DNA of 64,000 bases, taken from positions 56,871 through 120,870 of the forward strand of contig JAFISE010000102.1 in NCBI GenBank assembly GCA_022560025.1, in the 5' to 3' direction. Position numbers and translations under genes: made by a program. Of the stretch, positions 55,829-64,000 are shown piece after piece (the stretch's first letter is position 1; every line of letters begins with the position of its first letter). The notes beneath the pieces are model-generated. The model saw only the letters and a list, made by a program, of their open reading frames with translations. It had not been told where the DNA came from and made no database searches. The stretch is from Stagonosporopsis chrysanthemi. Its lineage: Eukaryota > Ascomycota > Dothideomycetes > Pleosporales > Didymellaceae.

Positions 55829-57527
55829 TCAGATAAAAGAAGGCATATACCCACCCTCCTCGACCAAGTCTCGCCAATCAACACGCGCCTTCCTCTTCTC
55901 AACAACGACGAGATCCTGCCTCTTCCAAAGCGCCCTCAAAAGATTCTTGATAATCGTGTAGTTCCCAATGCGCCTACTCGACCCACTCGTCTCGATCAAA
56001 TCGAGAATCTGTATCCGATCACCGTCTTCCGTTACACTGGAGCCGATGATGAACAGCGGCCACGGGCTTGAACATATTTTCATTTCCCAGAGAAGCTCTA
56101 AGCCGCTGCGAAGCAAATCCCGGGGCTCAATGGCATGTGGGAAGGTTGAGGGGACGGCCTGGTAGAAGTAGAGCACTGCAGCTATCCGGTACAGCTCTGC
56201 GGTCATGGAGATGCGCGCGCTGTTGATGGTGCCAGAGGTTGAGCCAGGCTGGATGACCAGTTCTTGTTGGAGATTGAGGAGGCGGCGTTCGATTTGTGCT
56301 ACGCAGTCGGGGTGGGTTGGGGGAGAGTCGGGGGACTGTGCGCTGGTGCTGCTGCGGGGGCTTGCGGGAAGCTGGAGTCCGCGGAGTTGGTTGATGCAAC
56401 CGATGAGATGGAGTACTTCTGTCGAACAGCCTAGAACCCCGATGATCTGTGGAAATCAGTTGCGGACCTTCTGGCGTGACGGGTGGTGACGTACTTTGCA
56501 GGACTTTGTTGTGCATTCGGGAAGGACTATCTGCGAGTCTGTCCTCTGCGGGGGATAAGTGTATTGGCTGAGGATGTAATGGTACTGAAACCACGGCTCC
56601 AGGAATTCGAAGTCTACACTGCACCGCACTGCCTCAGGTATCATGTCATAGACAGACTTTGCGCCCTCAAGATGCATGGCCCACGAAGTATCGGATTCGT
56701 CAAAGACCTTTGGTTCTGTCAGCCACTCTGCGGGTATTGAACTGCCTGGCAAACATACACCATAAACACACAACATCATAGAAGCTGCGAAGTGTCTTGT
56801 CTTGGTCACCGCGTCGACATTCTCGAGTGTCAGGTTGGCGAAGCTGTCGCTAAGATCCCTGATCGCTCGAAACTTGTATCTCAACGCTTGCTGCGGACGA
56901 CCAAGATGATAGCACGCAATCGCCAAGGTAGAGTAGAGCATGCTTCTTGCAGACAGGTCTGTTGAAGAAAGTGCCATGGGAATTAGTGCTAGACGGAAGC
57001 CATTCGACTCATCGTCTATGGTGGTGGTCATCCGTGCTATTTCCATATCGTCTGGGACAAGTCAGCAGTCGAGCCTAACGAGATGTCCGGAATTCTTACA
57101 ATGGCTAAGAAGCATGCCATCCTGCTCGTTGATGGAGCAAACGTTCAGTGACACGGGGATGCTGCTCATAGCGTCCATCAACTCGCCTTGGACAAGCTCT
57201 CGGAATGAAAGCCTGGATCCATTGAAATCTCCAACAACAGTGTTCAGAAATTGGAGACGTCCGTCTTTGCAAGGTAGGTACATGGTAACGATGTCTTGGT
57301 CTTTCACCTCATACCGCTTCTGCTTGCGACGGCTGTCTTCTTTGTCCGGCCATGCCAGTCGGAGGCCGTACCCTTGACACACCCGCTGTCCCTTTCTGCA
57401 ATTGAAGCATTCAGGCAATGCCCGGTCGCAGCCGACTTTGCGCTCTACAATGCGGTCAGTAGAGAAGGGTCATCGTTTGGAGCGACCTACGTTTGCAGGT
57501 CCAACAATTGGTCGACGCTTTTGGCAT
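55829..57527 (-). CDS. Zn2Cys6 transcription factor 3
   Basis: Exons 57491-57527, 57100-57444, 56495-57051 and 55829-56446 give 518 residues; introns are 46, 48 and 48 nt. The zinc cluster begins eight residues from the start: C8-x2-C11-x6-C18-x6-C25-x2-C28-x6-C35, followed by GYGLRLAW, the signature of the group with a fungal_trans_2 (PF11951-type) regulatory domain. The 37-nt first exon carries only the first two cysteines. The remainder is helical, with SARSMLYSTLAIACYHLG and GCINQLRGLQLPASP. Two TGACTCA sites lie 54 and 152 bp upstream. It might regulate the convergent acyl-CoA synthetase, but that is inference from position only. Confidence 0.93.
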
Positions 57528-57904
57528 TTTCGAAGCGCCATAGTCAGGCGTTGATAGTTTGATCAAATCGACGTTAGATCTGACTCAGCTTTAGCGTCCG
57601 ACAAAGGTATGCAATTGTGATGTGGAGTCGATTGCATGTACGAGGGCTGACGTGACTATACTAGCTTCGGTGAATCCATGACTCAGCAGAACCGAGAATG
57701 TTCTCAACCGGATATCGCAGGCTTTCGCTGTTGACAATGACAGAATATGTGGGTTCTCACGTATCATCAATTTAGCCTGCAGGAATCATAACCAACTTGG
57801 ACATAGGCGGGAAATGCAGTAATAATTGTGTTCTCGGCTACGATCCCATGGCCAAGATGTCTGTTTGCTTACATAACCCATCAGGGCGTCCCAGCGAATT
57901 TGAC
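57528..57904. promoter_or_regulatory. Upstream region of Zn2Cys6 factor 3
   Basis: Contains TGACTCAGC at 57581-57589 and 57679-57687, two copies of a Gcn4/AP-1-type bZIP site in the same orientation. Confidence 0.5.
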
Positions 57905-58066
57905 CTACTTCGCACTCATCCACGGCTTCTTGCCCTCTTGGTCATCTGCGCAATCCTTGACCTTGTCTACCTTCCCAACGTGTCTGTCTTTGCCCTGAGC
58001 GCCCTTCTTCGTGGTGTTCGGAGTGTAGCAGAACACAGAGTTCTTTGTGGTGATACTGAAAAGCAT
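57905..58066 (-). CDS. Candidate 53-residue small protein
   Basis: A short frame beginning MLFSITTKNS and ending in KKPWMSAK. The middle is Lys/Asp/Gly-rich (KKGAQGKDRHVGKVDKVKD), and there are two cysteines. Its strong hydrophilic bias is unlike random sequence, but there is no homology, no intron and no convincing promoter. It could be chance. I list it because the length would be missed by routine cut-offs. Confidence 0.25.
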   Translation of the reverse strand: MLFSITTKNSVFCYTPNTTKKGAQGKDRHVGKVDKVKDCADDQEGKKPWMSAK

Positions 58067-60190
58067 TGTAGCGAGTAAGACTCAGTGTGGGTTGTGTAAG
58101 TGGGGTGTATAAAAATTGGTGGTTATTAAGGAAGCTTTTGACGGAAGACTCGAGTCAGGTTTTAGGGGCAAAGTAAGAGACACACGGGTGATAACAGTGA
58201 AAAGTATCTTTTACAAATTGGCACGAGTGAAAGAAGATTTTGACTTGCTACTTGTGCCTTGATTAGAGAGCAGATTATTCTGGTGGTTAAGGTTGCTTTG
58301 AGGAGATCCCGTTCCTAGTAAATGTCACTTGGAGGGCATATGATAGAGTATATCAATTAAAAGCGAACCAGTATCCAACATACAGAACATCGTTACATGG
58401 AGCCAAAACCTGCAGAATTCATGGACAAAAAGACATTAATCTCTGAGTACTTATGCCGCGAGGAATAATACTTATTTGTGAACTTAAGAAGTTCTAAGTG
58501 TATAAGGGGGTGACGCACAAAAATATGCTGTAAGGTGTTATGCGTCTGTTGAGTGAACTTCAGATTATTGAATATTGAGAGCACTAGAGAATGCCGATAC
58601 TGACCATGACCGCATCTAATGACCGTTACCAGAACAGGCCTTTCTCTGCAGGCCCAAATATCCCTCCCAACGTTCACAAACGCCGAGGAGTACTGTCTCA
58701 CGAACCTCAACCAACAAGAGCATGCCATTGCTCTGATTTCCGATCTCCAGGCTGCGATGGAAAAAAACCTACAAGCCAGAAGAGTTAGCAAAGCCAATCA
58801 ACACACGCCCGTCCTTTTGCAGCCTGCTTTGTCACTTCTTATCCACATGTTTGCCAGCTCATACGCCTGCATGCCCTCTTCGATTGCTACACCTAGGACC
58901 CAAGCAACCGGATGTACCTGCATGACGTTACAAGCCACAGCGACCTGACGTTGGCACACGGGAGTGGGTACCCCCAATTAGTGCATAAGAAGTGAGGAGA
59001 AGCCTCCAGTGCAAACGGGTTGCTTTCACTTACCCCACGGTACCCCGGGGCACACAATGCTCGTTTGCATGTGGGGAAAAAAAAAAGAGAAGGCTGCGTT
59101 TTCTTTCCTGCTCTACTGATTCCACCCGCAAAAAGCCTGACTAGAACCCTACCTCCTCCGCGGGGTTGCCAGACAATCGGCGGTCTGTTAGCGATGCAGT
59201 TTATCCAAGACTGTCTATCGCCGTGTGTTCACCTCTTGTGTGGATGAAAGTATTATAGTCCTTTTGGCATAGGCAGTGCGGCGAGCCATGTTGAAGAGTG
59301 TCAACCTCCCGGTCGGCGATGTCCGAATTATGTGTACCTACAATCGAGACATTGGAGAGAAGCATTCTCCCATCCTGCTCTTCATTTACTGCTTGAATGA
59401 TCAAGATTGTCGGTCGAAAGCTGAAAGTCGGTCAAAGGAAAGCCGGGCTGGGTGTTATAATTCCATTCATCTACACACATCCCTCTCTGGGTATTGTTAA
59501 GCGAGGGTACTAATTCCCAACCCATGGACTGTGCCAAACACACTTCCAACATACTCCGCGATCAGCAGTCCGTGGACGCTGTCAGCAAATGAAAACTCAT
59601 AGTGCGCAAAGGCACTCCTGCCACGCTAAATAGCGTGGTTCATAATTTGATGATGATGATGATGATAATGATGATGACGGTAAGATAGATGTACAAGCGA
59701 GCGAGTATGTAATGATGTTATGCTGGAGCGAATGTAGGATGTGGAGGAGGGGCGGGACTAGATGACTAAGACTAGAACATTACGGTAGTAATTCAACGCG
59801 TTCCTCCACGCTGGGGCCGGGGGGTATGAAGGCCTGTACAAAGGAAAAAGACATAAGGAAACGCAGCGCTGATGTTATGCGGCCCTGGCCTGCAGGCCTG
59901 ACACAAGGCTTTGTGCACGACTCGGCCTTTTTGGTTGTGAACGACGCGTCCAAGCGCTGCGCGTTGGCTTGCCTAGCGGAAACCTCGGAAATTTGCCGTC
60001 ACAACGGCGAAAGTTTAACGCTTCGGTGTCTCGTCTCCGAGAAAGGTCTCCTGGGCTGTCTGGCCGCCGAATGGAGCGGAGATTGATCCGGACGTTTCGG
60101 CTGCTATGTGCACAGGCCTTCGCGAAGACTTTTTGATTGCGAGTCGTATTTGCGGAAAGCCGAACTCGAGGATACGCGCTGCATTGTTGA
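58067..60190. other. Gene-poor 2.1 kb with a trinucleotide repeat
   Basis: No protein family is recognisable. It holds an A-run near 59080 and a GAT microsatellite at 59649. The right end is the 3' flank of the phosphatase gene. Confidence 0.5.
59649..59678. repeat. (GAT)n microsatellite
   Basis: Ten trinucleotide units: six GAT, one AAT, two GAT and a final GAC. It lies in non-coding DNA. Confidence 0.85.
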
Positions 60191-63100
60191 TCATAGCACA
60201 TCCCAGATGTTGCGGACGATGGGGCTGCTACCCAGCTGTGCTGGACTTCGAGGGTCAACTGTCAGTTTCTCAGGCGTCCATTGCCTCGGTGGCTCGTTCC
60301 AGGTGTGCCCGTTCTTGCCATCCTTGATGGTCTCATCTGAGGACGTTGGGCTGACATCTTCGATCGGCGAGCTCAAGTCGAGGTGAAAAGGATTCCTTGT
60401 GAACTCTTCTGCACGAGGCGACATCAATGCATCCAGATCGTCCATGGTTTGATGGGGCCTCTCGGGCCTGTTAGCTAGCTTGGACTCCATCTCCGATTGA
60501 AGCTTTGACAATTGCCGCTGCTCTTTCATGTTTGGCGACGAGAATCGTGTGCGTATCGCTTTTGCAGGGGTTGCCAAGAACTCTTTGGTTCGTGGCGTCT
60601 GTGGCCTCGAGGGCGGCGACAATTGTTCAACCTCCTGCGTTGGGGTTGAAGCAATGACATTAGTCTCAGGAGCTGTGCTCAAGCTGTCAGTGCGTACTTC
60701 GGTGTTTAGCTTTCGCTTGGGAGGCGCTCGTAACGCCGACGGTGCCTGAAGCATCATTGGCGCATGCTCCAACGTTTGCGTCGATGGGGTGCGTGCGTGT
60801 CCGTCAAGTGATGCAAAGCCATTGAAAGTTTGGTGCGCAGGTGGGAGGATAGCTTGGAACGCCGGGCGTCGCTCATCGTTCACAGATGCCGATGAGCTTT
60901 TCACATTGTCGAATTGACTTCCAGAAGAAAAGTCTTTCCGTGTGGGTGATGTAAGACCGAACGGATCATCATCGCCTAGTCTGGGTCTGAGAGGTGCCAT
61001 GTGAAATTCTGCAGCCCGAGGTGATCTCAATGGAGGCTCCAGTATACTACTGGAAGCAAATGCATCCGTAGGGAACGACCCAAAGGTAGGAGAGGCAAAC
61101 TCGGGAGACCGTTCGGGTGCAATCGCGTCATCGGAATGTGCAAAAACCTCTGACTGTACTGGCTGGCTTGCTTGTTCAGCGGCACGGAATGGAAGCAGAT
61201 TGCGAGGCTTTTCGCTGCGATCGCTCCTTGCCTTTGGCAGTGTCATGCGTGGTGGAGGAAACATTGGTGATTTGGGTGGTGCCTCGAGTTGAAGAGAACT
61301 TTGAGCATTCGACAGTGTCATGCGTGGTGGAGGGAACATTGGTGATTTGGGCGGTGCCCCAAGTTGGAAAGAACTCTGGGCATTTGGCACCATCAGCGAA
61401 GGAGCTGGCTCATCGTACTCTGAGGGCCACGGCAGATCAAACGAAGTCTTAACAGGCGACTTGATCTCGTAATCCTCATCCAGATCTGGCCGCGAATTGA
61501 ATGAAGAGAGGTTGAATGTCAACGCAGCGGGCGACTTGAGAGGAGCCATTCCCATGGGCTGCATTGGCGCCAAATGCGTGCTCTTCATATCAATTGATCG
61601 CTCGACAGGGGCGTCCGAGTATGATCGAAGCGAAAGTTGGCGCGAGAAATTCGGCACAGACGGTGCGCGAAGTTTCAGCTCAGGCGCTGGCGGTACGACT
61701 TGTGGTATGGCGGGGATGTCCATTGGTTCATCAACCTTGACTTCTACGACAGGAACAACGTGGCCCTTGGGATCGACGTAAGGTGTGGTCGTTGGTGTGG
61801 TTTCACTCGAGAGATCAAAGTTGGACTGACTCGAGTCCCACGAGTTGCGGAATCGTGCAGCGAATGCGCCGCTAGGGGCGGACAATGGGCCGGGAGAGAT
61901 GGCCATCATGTTGCCAGTACTGGCTCGCTGCATGGTGAAGTCGGTATCCGGCGGCAAGGGCGCTGTCTGAGGCGTTCGCGACCCTGACACGTCATCCCTC
62001 TCAGGGTTCGGGCACGAGAATCTGTTGCTCGCAGCATTTGTGGAAGGGAAACCAACTCTTCGGCCGAAGCCCTGGTTCTGCGTGCGGCTGTTCTGGTTCT
62101 GTCTAAGAAGGCCATTGCGGAACTCCTGAAGCTGCATAATGAGGTTCATGTTAGGCCCAATCCACTTGCTTCGCTTCTTGGCCTTGTCGTACGCTTCCTG
62201 CACGCTGACCTCGGGCTCTTTGTACAATCCATATGCCACCACCAAGCTAGCGGAACGGCTGACACCGCACTGGCAATGAACCAGCACGCGCTTTCCCTGC
62301 TTGACTCGGTCATCCATTATCTTGACGAGCTTGTACAGGTCCGGGACAATATCAGTGTTGTGCTCCCAGGGCATGTGGATGTACTCTGGAGTCCGGAGAG
62401 TTTTTCCGTTAATGATGGTTTCCCCGGGTTGAACCGTCTGCAGAACCGGAGGTGTAGCCTTGGGGGTAGTCGGCGAGTCGTTGCCAAAGCCAAAAGAGGT
62501 CTTTGGTTGTCGCGAGAGGGCAGCAAAATCAACATCCTCTGCGGCCGGTCCGTCCACTCTCCTTGCGTTGAGGTCCTTTTGCGACTCTGAGGGATGTGAT
62601 GTGAACGGATTCTGAACTTCGCTAGCCACGTTGACAATGACGTCAAAAGCGGCGGCTTGCTCGGCGGTGGGTTCAAAGTAGAGGTAGACCCCAGCAGGGT
62701 ATATACAGATGGGTCCGTTGGGATATGCAGCAGGCTTCTCTTCTTTCGACTGGGGGATGTCGAAGTTGGGCTCCTCCTCTTCCTCCTCCATCTCGAACGG
62801 CACCTCTGACAGCCCGCTCGTCTTGGTTACGATTGGGCGCAGGGCCGGAAACTTCATGCCGCCAGCCGGCACGACACTTGGGGAGCATAGCGGCAGAGAC
62901 GGCGATGACTGGAAGTGGCGTAGTGCAGGTCGGCTGAGGGACGGGGTGGATGGAATGACGAGTCTCGTGGGCTTGTTGTCGTTGATGCCTGGAGTCGCTA
63001 TGGTCAAGCTCAGGTTCGAGGGCCGTCTCCGGGGCGGTGTCGGCGGCTTGATGAAGAGAGGCGATGGCGGTGCAGAGCTGTTCTTGTCCTTGTTGGCCTG

Positions 63101-63622
63101 GGCTGCTGGAGCGGCGGGTGCTTGGCCGCGAAGGTTGGTGAGCGAGGTGGTGGTGTTGATGCCGAGGTTCTTCAGGTTCCGCGCCTTCTTGGCTGGGGTG
63201 GTTGGGCGTGCAAGCTCGAAGAAGTTGTTGCCGGTCGAAACGCCGTCTGACGTCTCGGGTCTCCGTGCCCTGAAGTCGGCAGCGAAGGAGTGGTTCGCAA
63301 TCTTGGGCATGGGCGACTCGGGCGAGGGCCCGGGCGAAGGGTCGGTGACGGACGACGAGTCCATGGTGGAGATGGTGGTGGTGGGCGAGTTGTCCGAGGA
63401 GGCGGTCGAGTTGGAGTCGCGCGAGTCGTGGTGGTTGTGGAAGGATGAGAAGGGAGCGTGTGTGGTGTTGCCGCTCGCGGTGCGTTGGGCTACATTGTTG
63501 CCATGTGCGGTGGTGGTGTCGCGGTCTGATGGGTGGGAGTGTGCAATGGTGTGCGCGTCTCCTCCAAATACGGCGCCGAACGAGGGCATGGGCATGTAGG
63601 AGCGCGATGTCGTTGTCGGCAT
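60191..63622 (-). CDS. Dual-specificity (MAP kinase) phosphatase, Msg5/Pmp1-like
   Basis: A single-exon gene of 1143 residues. A dual-specificity phosphatase domain spans about 295-510 and carries the P-loop HCQCGVSRSAS with nucleophile C450 and R456, preceded by an HMPWEHNTDIVPDL segment. The long N-terminal region (1-290) is Ser/Thr/Pro-rich and the C-terminal 600 residues are disordered, with many SP/TP sites that suit MAP-kinase docking and phosphorylation. Yeast Msg5 and fission yeast Pmp1 of this type dephosphorylate the cell-wall-integrity MAP kinase. The general-acid aspartate is probably D425 in the HNTD segment. A tandem 25-residue repeat lies near residues 745-795. A start at 63622 is acceptable (CAGCATGCC). 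Confidence 0.9.
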   Translation of the reverse strand: MPTTTSRSYMPMPSFGAVFGGDAHTIAHSHPSDRDTTTAHGNNVAQRTASGNTTHAPFSSFHNHHDSRDSNSTASSDNSPTTTISTMDSSSVTDPSPGPSPESPMPKIANHSFAADFRARRPETSDGVSTGNNFFELARPTTPAKKARNLKNLGINTTTSLTNLRGQAPAAPAAQANKDKNSSAPPSPLFIKPPTPPRRRPSNLSLTIATPGINDNKPTRLVIPSTPSLSRPALRHFQSSPSLPLCSPSVVPAGGMKFPALRPIVTKTSGLSEVPFEMEEEEEEPNFDIPQSKEEKPAAYPNGPICIYPAGVYLYFEPTAEQAAAFDVIVNVASEVQNPFTSHPSESQKDLNARRVDGPAAEDVDFAALSRQPKTSFGFGNDSPTTPKATPPVLQTVQPGETIINGKTLRTPEYIHMPWEHNTDIVPDLYKLVKIMDDRVKQGKRVLVHCQCGVSRSASLVVAYGLYKEPEVSVQEAYDKAKKRSKWIGPNMNLIMQLQEFRNGLLRQNQNSRTQNQGFGRRVGFPSTNAASNRFSCPNPERDDVSGSRTPQTAPLPPDTDFTMQRASTGNMMAISPGPLSAPSGAFAARFRNSWDSSQSNFDLSSETTPTTTPYVDPKGHVVPVVEVKVDEPMDIPAIPQVVPPAPELKLRAPSVPNFSRQLSLRSYSDAPVERSIDMKSTHLAPMQPMGMAPLKSPAALTFNLSSFNSRPDLDEDYEIKSPVKTSFDLPWPSEYDEPAPSLMVPNAQSSFQLGAPPKSPMFPPPRMTLSNAQSSLQLEAPPKSPMFPPPRMTLPKARSDRSEKPRNLLPFRAAEQASQPVQSEVFAHSDDAIAPERSPEFASPTFGSFPTDAFASSSILEPPLRSPRAAEFHMAPLRPRLGDDDPFGLTSPTRKDFSSGSQFDNVKSSSASVNDERRPAFQAILPPAHQTFNGFASLDGHARTPSTQTLEHAPMMLQAPSALRAPPKRKLNTEVRTDSLSTAPETNVIASTPTQEVEQLSPPSRPQTPRTKEFLATPAKAIRTRFSSPNMKEQRQLSKLQSEMESKLANRPERPHQTMDDLDALMSPRAEEFTRNPFHLDLSSPIEDVSPTSSDETIKDGKNGHTWNEPPRQWTPEKLTVDPRSPAQLGSSPIVRNIWDVL
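61239..61388 (-). repeat. 75-bp tandem duplication inside the phosphatase gene
   Basis: Two adjacent 75-bp units encode near-identical 25-residue blocks containing SSxQLxAPPKSPMFPPPR. The period is a multiple of three, so the frame is kept. Confidence 0.85.
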
Positions 63623-64000
63623 GCTGGGGGGCTGCGGCGACGGGGCGGCGCGAGGGGGGCGGGTGCTGGGCCAGCGGCTGCGGTGGGCGCGAGTGCGATC
63701 AGACGAAAAGGCAAAAGACGGCCTACAGTCAAGGAAGGACTAGAGTGGGAGCGGGAGCGGGTCTGTGGAGGGCAGGCGAGTTAGCAGGGCGACGGGCAGG
63801 GCAGAAGGGCATGCTACGCACCAAGGTGGCCGGGCAGCGGCAGCAGCAGGCGAGTGTGGGCGAGGACGCGAGGATGCCGGATCCTCGAAGCGCCAGAGGG
63901 AGTGACTACCTACAGCAGGCGGGCGGCGGGCGGCGGGCGGTGGGCGTGCGGCGCGGCGGGTGAGGGCGAGGCAGGGCAGCAGCGTCGGGGTGGTGCCGTG
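63623..64000. promoter_or_regulatory. GC-rich promoter region of the phosphatase gene
   Basis: Very G-rich on the plus strand, with a four-run G-quadruplex-type motif at 63921-63944. No gene was seen before the window ends. Confidence 0.5.

Noticed and set aside
58108..58115. TATAAAAA near the candidate small protein
   Set aside because: It is oriented to the plus strand while the small frame is on the minus strand, so it does not support that gene.
62709..63599. 296-codon plus-strand frame opposite the phosphatase
   Set aside because: Its Gly/Val/Trp-rich composition is the mirror of the Pro/Ser/Thr-rich coding strand; the minus strand carries the catalytic motif.
1..64000. CRISPR arrays, insertion sequences, rRNA, secondary-metabolite backbone genes
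   Set aside because: I looked for these and saw no direct-repeat arrays, transposase or reverse transcriptase motifs, rRNA, or PKS/NRPS/terpene synthase domains.

Overview
The window is nuclear DNA from a filamentous ascomycete (Pezizomycotina). Pleosporales/Dothideomycetes is my best guess from protein flavour, not a proof. The support is: single genes with many short introns (about 44-75 nt, GT...CTAAC/CTGAC...AG), three Zn2Cys6 transcription factors, a LysM secreted protein, a filamentous-fungal GT2 glycosyltransferase, and cytosolic ribosomal proteins uS3 and uL13 in eukaryotic form. There are no operons, no CRISPR, no intact transposon and no rRNA; one nuclear tRNA (Lys-CUU) is present. 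Gene models below were spliced by hand, and every model given with exons closes in frame.

Layout. 0-9 kb, minus strand: RPS3, an SLC35F6-like drug/metabolite-type transporter, an ACS-family MFS permease and an unrecognised coiled-coil protein with a Cys/His cluster. 11.5-13.8 kb: Zn2Cys6 factor 1 (+). 15.4-18 kb: membrane GT2 glycosyltransferase (-). 20-25 kb: a small SnoaL/NTF2-like protein, tRNA-Lys, a doubtful or decayed gene, a DUF4267 membrane protein and a LysM effector candidate. 25.8-33.3 kb is gene-dense: a Cdt1-like replication licensing factor, a calcofluor-hypersensitive-type hydrophilin, a dysferlin/peroxin-domain protein, a DUF3253 protein, a beta-carbonic anhydrase and an SDR. 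34.5-40.8 kb: a large glycosylated membrane protein, a second SDR, formyltetrahydrofolate deformylase and an unrecognised basic protein. 41-48 kb, all minus: an MFS transporter that has lost its middle, a FIT lipid-droplet protein and Zn2Cys6 factor 2. A 4 kb gene-free stretch follows, then RPL16 (uL13), an acyl-CoA synthetase convergent with Zn2Cys6 factor 3, another 2.7 kb gene-poor stretch, and a 1143-residue MAP-kinase-phosphatase-like protein.

How parts may work together. Most neighbours are unrelated housekeeping genes, as is usual in fungi. Several loci have promoters that fit their function: the Cdt1-like gene has MluI-cell-cycle-box-type motifs upstream and KEN and PIP-degron-like motifs inside; the carbonic anhydrase has a perfect TGACGTCA (ATF/CREB) site 97 bp before its start; factor 3 has two TGACTCA sites. 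Potential host-interaction or surface-growth genes are the LysM protein and the GT2 glycosyltransferase.

The most unusual structures are a 4-nt micro-exon in Zn2Cys6 factor 2 that supplies part of the sixth zinc-cysteine codon, and the MFS gene at 41-42.6 kb, where a deletion removed TM2-TM6 but left a usable hybrid intron and an open frame. I found no clear evidence of a wholly new multi-gene system.
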